Below, piece by piece: positions 10,715-21,755 of a DNA stretch of 39,211 nt; positions within the stretch are counted from its first letter, which is position 1; each line of letters opens with the position of its first letter. Below the pieces are notes generated by a model that saw only the letters and a list, made by a program, of their open reading frames with translations, was not told the origin of the DNA and made no database searches. The position numbers were made by a program, and so were the translations under genes. Source of the stretch: Chromera velia (Eukaryota > Sar > Chromeraceae); assembly GCA_018398765.1 (NCBI GenBank), contig JAHBMJ010004979.1, forward strand, positions 36,311 to 75,521, read 5' to 3'.

Positions 10715-13700
10715 GTGCGTGTGTGCGTGTGTGTGTGTATGATGAATCTGGTGTGCCTTCATGCAGAGGACGAGAGGGGCCCTGCCGTTCCCCTCCGATC
10801 CAGCAACGGAGGCAGCCACAGAGGCTGCTGCTGCCCTGACCGCTCTGCGCACCTGTACAGCAGCCCCCCCTGCTCTCTCCACTCTCCTGGCCTTTGCGGA
10901 AGAGTCGGAACAGAGGCAGAGGGGGGACGGAGAACCGCCTCTTCCTTTTTTGGGCAGCACAGAGCCCCCCCCCTCTCTCTCTTTCGCAGTCAATGGAGAG
11001 GGACACCATGAGGGGAATGCGGCCTCCTCTGCCCATGAAAGAGGACAACAGAAAGAAGAAAAGGCAGATTCGCCTTCCACCCCCCTGCAGGGGCCCGAAG
11101 CAGCCCACGCCCTCTCTGGGGCAACTGCTTTCCGGGACCTCCTGTCTGCGCCCAAGCCGCCATGCAGCGGTCCGCCTGCCGAGAGACCATCCAACAGCGC
11201 CGCCGCCAGGCCCCCCGAGGAGGGTCAACAGGGTCCTCTACAGAGCTCCCTCCAGGGCCCTGCAGCAGGGGTGATGCCGCCTGCAGATCACCCCTGTAGT
11301 CACGCCAACGGAGTTCCGTCTGAAGTTCTCGAGACGGCTGAGCACGGAGTAAGCAGAAAAGGGGGGGCAGCATCCGAGGGTGTCTCCAGTGTTCACCCAG
11401 CAGTGCAGCGTGTACAGAAGGAGGACGGGGGGGCAGCTACTGCAAAAACGACCAGTCCCACCCGGAAGAGAGAAGAGGTGGCCAAAAGCTTTGCGTCAAC
11501 GGGACGTGGGGACCCTCGAGGAGTATCCAGAGTGGAAGGGGGAGTAGGTGTTGGAGGGAGAGGAGGAAGGGGGGAGCCGGGTGCTTCCCTTCCTGACGGA
11601 CACCGGCATTCAGGCCACCCGCACACGCGTTGCGTGACGTCAGGAGGGGCTGTGATAGCTCAGCCCGGTGGTCTGACTGCGGCACTCTGTGAAGCTGCGA
11701 GTCGAGAGAAGGGGGCAAAGAACCAGCCCCAACCTGGTGGAACTGCGGGGAGGTTCTCTTCTGCAGGGGGGGCCTCTCGAGCCGATCCGCTGCTGTCCTT
11801 TCGCTCTTCCGACAAAAAAGGGGTTCCCATCGTGCCTCTAGCAACGTCTCCGCTGCGAAAAGCGGCTCCGTCCTCTGCGCGGAAACCTGCCTTTCGGGGC
11901 CAAAGCCGACGCGCACGTTCCGTCCCACCGCCAAAACGGGACCCTCCAGTCAGTGAAGGCAGCCGGGAGCGAGACGGGGTGTCCCCCCCCCGAGCACCCT
12001 TTCTCTCTCGACGGCTGCAGGAGGGTACCCCCCAAGGGGGGGGTAAGGCCTCAACAAGTGGAGGACCCCGGACGCCGCCCCCGTTCCGATCCCTCAGACC
12101 GCAGAGCCGTGCGCGGACCCCCATCCCCTTCTCGTCCCCGCCCTCAGCGCGCGTCTCGTCGTCTGACGGTCCGAAAGGGAAAGCCCGTCCGGGGCCGAGC
12201 ATTCAGAAGGACAAGCACGAAGGTGCTGAGGGAGTGGGGGGGGGAGGGAAGAGACAGACAGCTTCCCTGACAAGCGCCAGCAGGGAGAGGGAAAAGGGTA
12301 GAGAAAAGGAAAAGGAAGCACCAGCAGTGCAGCAGAGCGTCTCTCTCTCTGCTTCTGCTGCGGTCCCTATGTCCTGCTCACGGCCGCCGTCTCCAAGAAA
12401 GCTCCGGTTGGGGCCATCGCAGGTCCTCACTGCCTGTACCACCGCTCCTGTCTCCCGAGGTCGGCCTTTCTGTCTGTCTGCTTGCTTGTCGTGTCGGCCT
12501 GACCGTGCGTGACCGCTATCGCTTTCCAAGACCCTCGCATTCGGTAATCTTGGGCTTTTCTTTCTTATTCCTGTGATATCCGTTTTGTTCTTTGCTTGAG
12601 AGAAGATTCAAGATGTCGTAAGTTGGTCTGGACGGTTTCTTCATTTTCTTTCTTTCTTTCTTTCTTTCTTCGATTCATTGCAGGAGGGCTTGTAGGGCCT
12701 GGAGAAGAGGAGGCGGTCGGCCGCTCTCTGCTGATGGCCGCCTCCACCTCGCTGAGGCAACGTGTGCGGCGTCCCCAGCCGCCCCCCCCTCCCCCCCCTC
12801 CGAAGCGCAGGTTGCGGGACGGCGGACAGGCTGGGGAGGGAGACGGAAGTCCGAGCAGGAAGATCAGCAAGAGCAGCCAGGCGGTGCCCGTTGCCGCTGT
12901 CGGCAAAAATGAGGGGGGAGGGAAGACTCAGGAGGCAGGAGTAGCTCCACTCGCTTCCTCCGTGCAGCAGACGGCACCCTCAGCCAAATCCTTCAGACCG
13001 CCCCCCCGCATCCCTCACCCGACTAGCGCATCATCCACAGCAGGCAAACAAGAAGCTGACGCCACCAAGCAGTCTGCACCGATGTCCGGGAACAAGGAGA
13101 AAGATCAATCAGGGGTACCAGGGATGTCTCCAGAGCCTACACTTCCTCATCCTGTGGAACCCCCAGCATCGGCTCCTTCTCAGCCAAACGTTGAAGGAGA
13201 AGCGCCCCCCCAATCGTCGGTGCAACACCAGTTCAGCTTTGGACAACAACAGGAGCCACCGACCCTAGTCCCTGCCGATGTGCGTCTCTCCGCAACTGCC
13301 CCCCCAGAGTCATCAGCTGCAGAAGCCCACACCAGAGACGCCCAGCAGAAGGTGCCCAGTGCCTCAGAGCCTGCTGGCCAGACGCAGCTCGCGGGTAAAT
13401 CAGCAGCAGGTGAGGCAAAAGCTGTCTCGATGATGACAAAGGGGGGCGTTGACGTTGCTGCGGAGACCTCTAGGGATGCCGTGAAGGCGGTGCATCCGCC
13501 ATCAGGGGTGAAAGACTCAGATGAGCGCATGCCAGGACGTCGGGCAGATCGACAGGAAGGCCCAGGCAAGGAGGCGCCCCGGGTGTCCCAATCCGTATCT
13601 GCCCGCACTGTCAGGCCTGCAGGGGTGAGGGGCGCCAAACGGAGACCGGCGTCCTCCCAGTCAGTTGCCCCCCCCGGGTCCCAGCCGAGCAGGGAAAGGG

Positions 13701-16700
13701 GTCGGGAGGTAACTCGGACGGCCCAGAGGAAGAGGGGCGGGGATCTCACAGAAAGAGAGAGGGCCCTGAGGCAACCTCCGCAGAAAGAGCAGACAAAGGA
13801 CAGCAACGAGGCACGCCCAGGTGCGCCTGTCGGTGGCGAATCTGCAGCCCCCCCTGTCTCTGCTTCTCCTGCAGATCCACAAGATCACAGCGTGAGTGTT
13901 GAGGGAAAAGAGAAAGAAAAACCCCAAAAACACTCTGTTGTGAGGCCCTCGAACAGCAAGCAAAGAATGGCGGGAGTGTCAAGGGGAAGGCCGAGGGGGG
14001 TGGGAGGCCAAGGGGCCTCTGCGGGGGGGTTGAGGGGGGGCAGGGCCGGTCCAGCAGTAGGGGCACGAGGACCGGCGTCCCCTGTGCGTGGACAGGCCGC
14101 AGGAAGCACAGGCAGGACACAGGGGGCGAGCCCATCCAAAAATGCCCCCCACCATCAAACCGACACGAACGGACCACGCCCCGCCGGGCCGGTGTCTCTC
14201 GCGGGTGGAAGTGGAGGGACGGCAGGTGGTGCCGGTGGTCTTTCAGTTGGACTTGGGGGGCCTTCATTTGGGGGTTTTGGAGCCGCAGTTGGAAGTCCTA
14301 AAGGTTCGTTCGTTCGTTTGTTTGTTCGTATCTTTCGTCCTTTTCTTCCCTGTTCTTTCAACCCTGTCTCTCTTCTGCCTCTTCTGTTTTTTTTTTTTTG
14401 GCGCAACGCGCATGAAGAAAGAGCTTACGTTTTTTTCTGATCTACTGGCTTTCTGTCATAATGACAGGCCCTTGTTCTTTCTGCACTTCGCTTTTTCCCT
14501 TTTCTCTCTCTGCAGGCGGCTCCAATTTCCCGTCTTCCCTCCTCATGAGGCTCCGAGCTCCCTCCGCCTCTAGGCCGCCACCACCAGCAGCAGCAAACAA
14601 GCAGTCTCCCCCACCAGCTACCAGTCGACAGGCGCCCCCCTCGCGTCGAGGCGGCGCGAAAGGGGGGAAGCGGGAGAACGCTACCGCTGTAGCAGGGACA
14701 GGCAGCAAGGTCCGGAAGGTGAAAGGGACCCCCGCTGTGGGTGGAGAGGATGCGGGTGAACTTTCGCTTTTCGGGGCCTCTAAAGGACCCCCAAGGCATC
14801 AGCGAAGTGCCCAAACGGCAATTGCAGGAGAGAATGGGGTAACGGCGGGGGGTCGGGGAGGCAATCGGTGGGGACAGGGGCGACTGGATGGATTGAGTGG
14901 TCCTGAGGCTTCTTCTCTGCAAGAGGATCTCCGGTTGGTCCTCTTCCTGAACAGAGAGAGATCTTCGTTGAGGAAGAATGGGAGAATTGGGGAGAGCAGA
15001 GAACTGCCCCTCCTCTTCTTTTTCTTTGTTTCGATATCAATTTTTGGGCACGAATCCCTTTCAATTGGCGATTCTTTATGCCTTTTTCCCCCTTTGCGTT
15101 CCATTTCTTTCTTTCTTTCTTTCTTTCTTCCTTTTCTTTCTTTCTTTCTTTCTGTCTGTCTGTCTGTCTGTCTGTCTGGTGTTGCTTTCTTTCTGCAGAG
15201 ACTTGTCGGAACTCGCAGCTCTGGAGAAGTTCATTTGGAAGTCAGCCCCCTGCCTGTTTGCCTGTCTGTCTCTCTTTGTCCTTTCTTTCTTTTTGTCTAT
15301 TGTGTACATGAATAAAATAAGGGAAAAGAAGAAACATATAGTCTGTCTGTCTGCCTGCCTGTCTTTGTGTGTGCTTGTCTATTTTGTAGCGTCCAAATTT
15401 ATGCTCTTTGAGAATAGAGAGGCCGATTGCAGAAAAAACAAACTGACGGATGGGCGCCCGAATACATGTGGAGGATTAAGGACAATCAGGCAAATGTTAG
15501 TGAAGATTTCTCCCTGTGGCTTTCTTTCTTTTTTTCTTTCTTTTTCTGTCTGTAGTCCGGCACAGCAGATGCTCTACGCGAGGCCCCAGGAGGTCCCTCC
15601 ACACACCGCCAGCCTGACCAAACCCGCTACTGCAGAGAACCTCAGAGGATCCACACGCTCCCCCCCCTTCCCAATGCCTCTCCAGTTCAGACCAGACCAT
15701 CTCACAACCCCACCGCGCCCTCACTCAGCACCGTTCCGTGAATCCCTTCAAAATCCCTTGGGAGGTAAAGTGAGAGATCCCCTAGTTGTTGCCTCTGCCC
15801 CCTCAACGCCCCCCACACACACCAGATACCCCCGACAAAATATTCAGGAGAGTCCGGGACCCAACGGCATGCCGCACGCCGCCTCTCTTCACACCGACTC
15901 CCCCCCCTCCCCCGTCCGGGCTCTCCGGGCACGAGTGGCGTCGCGGGGCATTGACACCTACAAGAGGCGCACAGCAGCCGCAAGAGCAGTTGCAAGCCGC
16001 TCGCCTCGTCCCCCCGACGCGTCTGGTCGAGGTGTGGGTGTTGGAGGAGCAGCAACACGGAGACGGTCTGTGGGTGCAGTTGCGGGAGGACCAGTTGGGA
16101 GGGGGCAGACCTCAGGGGGGCGTGTGAGAGAGACCAGCTCTGGCGTGAAGGACAGGACCGCCGCGCTTCTTCCTGCGGGTGTTCTGGTTGGACCCCTGCA
16201 GACAGAGAACCCTTTGAAACCGTCAGTCAGTCAATCATTCAGTCAGCCTGCTCTGCTGCGCGTGCCTCAAAACATGCAAGATGGGATTTGGAATCCGGAT
16301 TGAAAACGCAATTGAGGTCTGTGCCGTATCGGTCAGCATTCGGAACATAGAGTGACTGGAGGCAACACTTTCCTTCCTTCACGGTGCCTGCTCCTTTTCT
16401 CCTTTCTTCCCTCTCTGTCTGCCTCTTACTGGATTCATTCCCTTCTCTCCACATTCCCTCCACAGTCATCGACTGCATTCACTTTCCTCCAGAGCTTTGC
16501 TTAGTGCCTCTCTTCTCGTCTGCCTTGCGTGCGTGCCACAGATGCTTCCTTCCGTTCTGATTGCTTTCCTTGCTTGCCGTCTACTGCTTCTTCTCGACCT
16601 GCCCATCTGCCTGCAGAATTGCACCACCGCCTCCGAGGGGCACTGTTCGGATCTACATACAGATGCCTGAAAAGCTGCTCAAAAAGCCCACTCCCCTCGC

Positions 16701-19700
16701 ACCGGACCACCCAACGAAGGGAGAGAGCCAACAGCACCAAGGCCTTCCCCCCTCGCCCCCCTCTGTTGCAAGGGAAGGCCTCACCCCTTCATGTCCCCCC
16801 TCAGTCACCGCAACAGCAGGCGCCGTGGGGGGAGCAGACTTCGCCTCTGCCCCGTCAGTTACTCCACAGCACAACGGCACTACACAGGAGGACCACAGCG
16901 TTGCAGGGGCAACGGCGCAGGTTGCGCCGGATGCCGAAGCGTTGCGCACAAGTGCCTCAATGGCGTTCCGAAAGCCCGAGACGGAGGAGGGCGATGGCGT
17001 TCTGGGGCTTCCAGAATCCGACGCCTTGGCTGGCTTCCTCAGGTTCTTCGACGTGCGCCTTCGTCCTGACACAAAGACGGAGGCAGTGGTGTCTGCTCTG
17101 AGTGCTATTGCCGGTCTGGAGTCTGGGGATGGTTCAGATAAGGAGAAGGGAAAGCTGCTGGCTGGGCGGAGGGAGAGCTCGGCTACTCCAAGAGATGAGA
17201 AGGAGAAAGAGAAACAAAAGGGGTCGGGTGGAGGGGCGCATGGACGAGAGGGGCACGGGCGGCGCCCGGTGTCTGCAGGTGCGCAGGGCAAGGGCCCCAG
17301 CAGTGGACTCAAACTTTTTCTGCGGACTCGGCCGGGGGTCAGTCAGAGAATGACGGAAGGAAGGAAGCATGCATTGTATGCAGTCAGGGACAGTATTGTG
17401 TTGACACCAAGACTAGAAGGGAAACTTGTCGTGCTCGTTTCTTTATACCGGCCGTTTCTTAGTGATGTTGGGTCTTTTCTGTTCTCTGTCCTCTTTTTCA
17501 ACGACTACCGTGTGCGTGAATAGTGCGCAAGTGAGTTGGGCCACCCCTTCGCATCGCACAAATGGATGGAACGGCCCTCTCTTTTTTCGACGATTGGAAT
17601 ATTTTCACTTCTTCGCTTCGAATGTGTGCCTTCTGTCTGCTTTCAGGCGAGACTTGCAATTCCGGTGCTGCCGACAGAGCCGCTCCTTGGGGCCTTTGAG
17701 GAATGGTCAGCAGTCGCTTTTTGCTTCTCTCTTCTGTTCTCTGTGCTTTTTATTCTCCACTCTTGTCTTCTTCGGCCGTTTTCGTGCTCTCTCTTTCATC
17801 TCTTCCGTCTTTCCTTCCTTCCTTTATGGCTTTGCGAAGTAAAGAACACAGAGAAAGAAGAGGGCAAAAGAAACGAAACACATCGTCCGTTTGTTTGCGA
17901 CGGACAGTACATCGGTAACGTGAAGCTTTTGTGTCTTTCTCGTGTGTTTGCCGATCTCCTTCTCCGTCTCTTTGTCTGTCTGTGAATCTCTTCTGATGTC
18001 CATCTAGTTGTAGAACTCCCGCCCGCCTGATCGTGTCTCTGCCTTGCTACCTGCAGGCACTGCGTGAGTGACCCAGGCTGGCCCCGCTTCTTTCTGACTG
18101 ACGGCGCCCCCACGGCTGTCGATGCGGCAGTCCACACATCCACTCTCGTCAATATGCCAGGTAGGTATGGGGTGGGGCGGTTGTTGGCAAAGCTCGATGA
18201 GGTGGATGGCGAATGGAAGGAGAGAAGGAACTCTTGATGAGTTCATGTTTCGTCGCTCCTCCCCCGAATCCGTGAAAAACCTTCGAAAATGTTGTTTGCT
18301 CTTGTTTTCTCGCGTTTCTCTCACTTTGATTTTACAGGAGCCCGAGGAAGCAGACATGACTCGGTGAACCGAAGAATACAGCAGTCTCAGTCACGATCGG
18401 TCATCTTGTTCGTGATTAGCCTTTTGCTGTGGTTCTTCCCAGCTGTATACGCGAAATTTGCTTCCTTTCTCTTTCTCCCGTCCGCCTGAACTGTCGCAAT
18501 GCAGGTGTGCCCGGTCTCGGCACACTGAAGGCTGCACACGCAGACCTCACAGAAGCCCTCGAGGACCTCCGACACTACCCGCACCCTGTCAGATGCTGGG
18601 ATGCGGACAGTAACCTGAGTGCGCAGGGGAACGGTCAAAAGGGGGGGCAGGAGAGCCGTGCTGTTGTCATGCCGTCTGTGGGAGACCCTGACCGAGCTAA
18701 GGGAGGTCATGTGCAGATTTTCCAGGGGCAGAGGGGGACGGGGAGAGGAGCAGGACAGGAGCGCGGGTCAGCTCTTCGAAGCGTTTCCGGAGGGCTCTCT
18801 GCTCTTTTGTCTTCTTGGCCGCGCAGGGGGGTAGAGGAAGGGGGGTCTTTAAGGGCTCCTCCTAGGGGGTTTTCTTCTCGGAGGGGGCAGTTTGTGTCGG
18901 ACACTCCCTCTTCGTCTTCCTCCTTTGCGAAGGGGGGACGGGGGAGAGCGGGGGGTAGGCGATCCCGGCGTGTACAGAGGCGGGGGGTGGGGGGCAATGG
19001 GGCGTCTTTCGGGTCCCCTGCCGGTGGCGTCTCTCCTTCGTTGCAGTTGTCCTTCTCTCCCTCCAGGACTTTCCCCCGTTCCCCCCCTCCCTCCTTCAGT
19101 CAGTATCAAACAGCGGCAGCAGCAGACAACCAACCGTTGAATTTGAGGGGAATGTGGGCGAACTTCCCCGTGCCCACCGTAGAGGCCAACGGACCACGAA
19201 CGGCACCGACAGGTGCGGGGATGGGGTTGTACAGAGAGAACGGCGGCGTGGACGTGCACGGACAGAGAGGTCGGTGTGATTTGGGTCTCTGGCCTTGTAG
19301 GAGGGCAACTAGGATTAGGAAGAGATTTTGCCTCTGAGTGATGGCTCTGCACGGGTGTTTCCAAAGGAATCTTCAGGGCTGTCGTTCGAAGACTTGCGTG
19401 AGTTGGACGTTGCCGCTCATTCTTTGCTTCCTATTTTGCTCACCTGAAGAACGCATCGTGACGAGGCATTAAGAATCTTTCACAAAGCACAAAAGAGAAT
19501 CGGGAAAATCATGCATAGTTGTGAGATCTGAGTGCTGTCACTTTCTTGTTTGATTTTGTTTTCTTCCTCCTCTGTGCATGCATGGGTGGTTTGCAGGTTG
19601 GGGCGGTGCCTGGCCCTCAGGTCCAAACTCTGGAGGTGGCCATAGCGGTGCTGGGAGAGGGAGAGGGAGAGGCGGTGTGGCATGGGACCTTCCTCCTCCC

Positions 19701-19751
19701 GGGCCGTCCTCTTCCCTGAGAGGACGCCGCCCTCCCCGCGGGCTCAGCTGA
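8310..19751 (+). CDS. Large 15-exon protein of about 2296 residues: helical N-terminus, long disordered remainder
   Basis: Exons: 8310-8705, 9147-9251, 9350-9382, 9677-9761, 10403-10443, 10767-12459, 12684-14303, 14516-14933, 15199-15228, 15556-16221, 16617-17337, 17647-17705, 18057-18160, 18505-19269 and 19597-19751 (TGA). All junctions are GT/AG and phase-consistent, totalling 6891 nt. Residues 85-215 are charged, heptad-like helix (EDLRQGFREAERF, then the RRQLTALHRAVDDVRSL run ending in GSPEDYIFSHAEVL), reminiscent of the coiled coil after B-boxes in TRIM proteins, but no RING or B-box was seen. The rest is rich in P, S, G, R, A and Q, with poly-proline, RGG-like and basic stretches. Small ordered islands occur at about 1936-1990 (ARLAIPVLPTEPLLGAFEEW, then WPRFFLTDGAPTAVD) and about 1880 (LAGFLRFFDVRLRP). 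No catalytic domain is recognised. A scaffold or cytoskeletal role is a guess. It could be two genes, but no in-frame stop or good internal start separates the parts. Confidence 0.75.
8860..9010. repeat. Pyrimidine-rich TTCCTTTC tract in intron 1 of the large gene
   Basis: Runs of T and C with TTCC and TTTC words and almost no purines fill most of intron 1 (8706-9146). It codes for nothing recognisable. Confidence 0.8.
9350..9382 (+). other. 33-nt micro-exon (exon 3) of the large disordered-protein gene
   Basis: It encodes NEEGRYAVKKR between acceptor TTTCTCAAG and donor CGC|GTGATG, in phase 0 at both ends. Skipping it would therefore keep frame. It continues the charged helix from exon 2 (QDKAEERIA) into exon 4 (DALHMTRRQL). 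Confidence 0.6.
9768..10152. repeat. Tandem TCTG-plus-GGAAAGGAAAGGAAG repeat in intron 4 of the large gene
   Basis: Three nearly identical copies of a purine block (GGAAAGGAAAGGAAGAAGG followed by AAAAAGAACATACGG) start at 9867, 9958 and 10037. They are separated by TCTG microsatellite whose length differs by multiples of four. A fourth, diverged block at about 10103-10140 ends in AAACATATAGTCTGTCTG. The array is intronic; the cysteine- and serine-rich frames across it are artefacts. Confidence 0.9.
10665..10742. repeat. (GT)n microsatellite in intron 5 of the large gene
   Basis: A GT-dinucleotide tract with occasional GC and GA steps. It ends about 25 bases before the exon-6 acceptor (ATGCAG, 10761-10766). 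Confidence 0.9.
15102..15178. repeat. (TTTC)n and (TCTG)n microsatellites in intron 8 of the large gene
   Basis: Tetranucleotide TTTC runs pass into TCTG runs shortly before the exon-9 acceptor (15191-15198). They form an extended pyrimidine tract ahead of a 30-nt exon. Confidence 0.85.
15199..15228 (+). other. 30-nt micro-exon (exon 9) of the large disordered-protein gene
   Basis: It encodes the helical stretch DLSELAALE between acceptor TTTCTGCAG and donor AGAA|GTTCAT. Phase 2 in and phase 2 out match exons 8 (ends CTCCG, 14933) and 10 (starts TCCGGC, 15556). The joined helix reads SSLQEDLRDLSELAALEN. Confidence 0.6.
15309..15390. repeat. Dispersed copy of the purine-block/TCTG repeat in intron 9
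   Basis: The segment ATGAATAAAATAAGGG, AAAAGAAGAAACATATAG, then TCTG repeats, closely matches the diverged fourth block at 10103-10150 in intron 4 of the same gene. This shows a dispersed intronic repeat family rather than a single local array. Confidence 0.7.
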
Positions 19752-20248
19752 AGACAAATGGAGGAGGTGATCAGAGTCGATCTGTCATCCCCTGTGGTTC
19801 TGTCATCAGGGTGCGAGTCTAGGTGCGAGTGCAAGGTTCTCCTTCGACTCCGCCTTCGTCTGGTAGACATGGTGTATTATAAGCACAGTCGGTGTATAGT
19901 ATGAAAGAAAGCTGTGACGGGAAACAAAACAGAACGCTTTCAGATTTGTGCCAGTGTGTTATGGCCTTTAAAATTATACATGAAGGTTTATATCGATCCA
20001 TATACTTTGCAGAATTAAATAATATGAATCATGTAGAATTATAATTTAGATTAGGATAGGATAGGATTAATGTCTGGAGGATTGGCCTCCTGCCCCAATA
20101 CCGAGCCCCAATTACAATAGTAGGATTATCATTCCGATTATGTCTAGGATTATGTTGATGGAATGGCTAGAGAAAGTCTGGAGAAACTAGTGGAATGGTT
20201 GATTATCTCAAATAATCTGTGTACGTTTTATATTATTAATAATTTATT
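19752..20248. other. AT-rich 3' flank of the large gene; no gene seen
   Basis: After the TGA at 19749-19751 the composition turns AT-rich from about 19870. The stretch has ATAGGATAGGATTAATG-like words at about 20050 that recur, diverged, near 20637 and 20813. No exon-like frame was found. Confidence 0.5.
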
Positions 20249-20516
20249 CCCTGCAGGTAGCTGGGGTTTTTTGGGATTTTAGCTCAGGATTTTAGTGGAT
20301 TTTACGGGATTTTAGCCAGGATTTTAGCGGATTGTACGGGATTTTGCCCAAAATTCTGCCGAACTATTATTTTCCAGGATTTTAGCCCCATTTAAATATA
20401 ATCTAGCAGAATCTTGGGCAAAATCCCGTATAATCCGCTAAAATCCTGGCTAAAATCCCGTAAAATCCGCTAAAATCCTGGGCTAAAATTCCACAAAATC
20501 CCAGCTACCTGCAGGG
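20249..20516. repeat. 268-bp foldback (inverted-repeat) element
   Basis: The left arm begins CCCTGCAGGTAGCTGGG at 20249 and the right arm ends CCCAGCTACCTGCAGGG at 20516. The arms (about 20249-20359 and 20405-20516) pair along some 110 bp with few mismatches around a loop of about 45 bp. Each arm is itself made of repeated GGATTTTAGC and GGATTTTACG words, about 32 bp per unit. No coding frame and no convincing target-site duplication were seen. The structure fits a foldback or MITE-like element, or a strong cruciform. Confidence 0.85.
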
Positions 20517-21755
20517 TTGTTGTTAAACTATACCTAATATTGTAGACAACAAATTAACCTGGGGCTAAACGTATAAAAAACTTATTTTTAAATGAATTTT
20601 ACTCTTATAAAGCGGCTACTACATATAGCTTTTATTAGGATTAGGATTAGGATTTATGTTTCGGCCCAACTTTCGGGTTGCCCCGCGGTCCACTGCTGGG
20701 CCTCGACTAAGTCGACTTGCATCATCATTTTAATAGAGCATAGCATATATATGTAAGAATAATTAATGCTTGAGTACTTTTCTTTTTCTTTAAATTGATT
20801 GAAGTAGTTTGAAGGATAGGATAGGATTGATGCTACTAGGATTAATATTTTGGGTTGCCCTATGATCGCAAATATATAATAACAGAGTCGGTGATACTGA
20901 TACTGTAACGGACTTCTTATCTAACTCCGGAACCCCGGTAGCGTTTTGTTGACGGTAGGGTAGCTAGTATGCTGAAGTCACTCAGGGTTCACTTCTCAAG
21001 AGTTTCCTCAAAGGCCGGAGGGTTGATGACATTGTCGGAAGTCCTCTGTCCGAGATGGGTCCGACGAAATGACAAGATAAAATTTGATTTTCAACATCTC
21101 CTTCCGTTTGCTCTTTCAAAAATCCAAGTCTTTCGCTTTTTGCTCTTCTACAAGGACTTCCATAATTACTTTCCTCTGTATTGATTTTACTCCTATTCCT
21201 TCCAACACCTCTTCCTTTCCCTCTTCCGTTTTCTGTATTCCATTCTGGTCTGTCTCTATTTATTTTATTTTATTTTTCTTCTTTTTCCTTCCATCTTCTC
21301 TTCCTTTCTTTCTTCCTCTTCTTTGTTTTTGATGAGGCCCCTGGAAGAGGCTCTTCCACTCGGACATGCCGTGGCCTGTCGAGGCTCCTGAAAGAGGCTC
21401 TTCCAACTCTTCTTTCCTTCTTTCTTCCATTTGCTCTGCCGTTCCTTCTTCCATTCCTTCTTCCATTCTTTCTTCCATGATAGAATTCAACAGTCTTTTC
21501 TATTCAATAGGTATATGGACATCCCCATTAAAACTTCAAGGTCATTTTCTTTTTCTCGAGATCTACTTACATCCTCAATTGTTTTCTCCTTTCTTTTCAC
21601 TTTTATTTCTCTTCCCCCTAGATTATACCAAGTAGGCTTTTAGCAAGCAAGACATACTTGGAAGTTATATCCTGCTACCACAGCCTACTTGGGAGCTAGC
21701 TTGGGAGTCTATAACAATACAGTCTAAGACTCTAAGTGTCAGTCTTGTACAATGC
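20517..21755. other. AT- and pyrimidine-rich intergenic stretch with degraded dispersed repeats; no gene seen
   Basis: Variants of TAGGATTAGGATT occur at 20637 and 20813, next to GGGTTGCCC words. A pyrimidine-rich tract spans about 21180-21480. GAAGAGGCTCTTCCA, itself a near-palindrome, occurs at 21343 and again as GAAAGAGGCTCTTCCA at about 21389. Short frames here show no domain and no splice context. Confidence 0.5.

Noticed and set aside
10527-11228. Minus-strand frame of 233 codons opposite exon 6 of the large gene
   Set aside because: Shadow of the plus-strand exon plus a (CA)n tract; no domain or splice context of its own.
18340-18409. Possible extra exon after TTTTACAG in the large gene
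   Set aside because: It would enter in phase 1, but every available donor leaves phase 0 or 2, which does not fit the next exon (18505). Joining 18160 directly to 18505 keeps phase.
20637-20656. TAGGATTAGGATTAGG as telomere-like repeat
   Set aside because: Only about three units, not matching TTTAGGG, and it lies in a family of interspersed copies.
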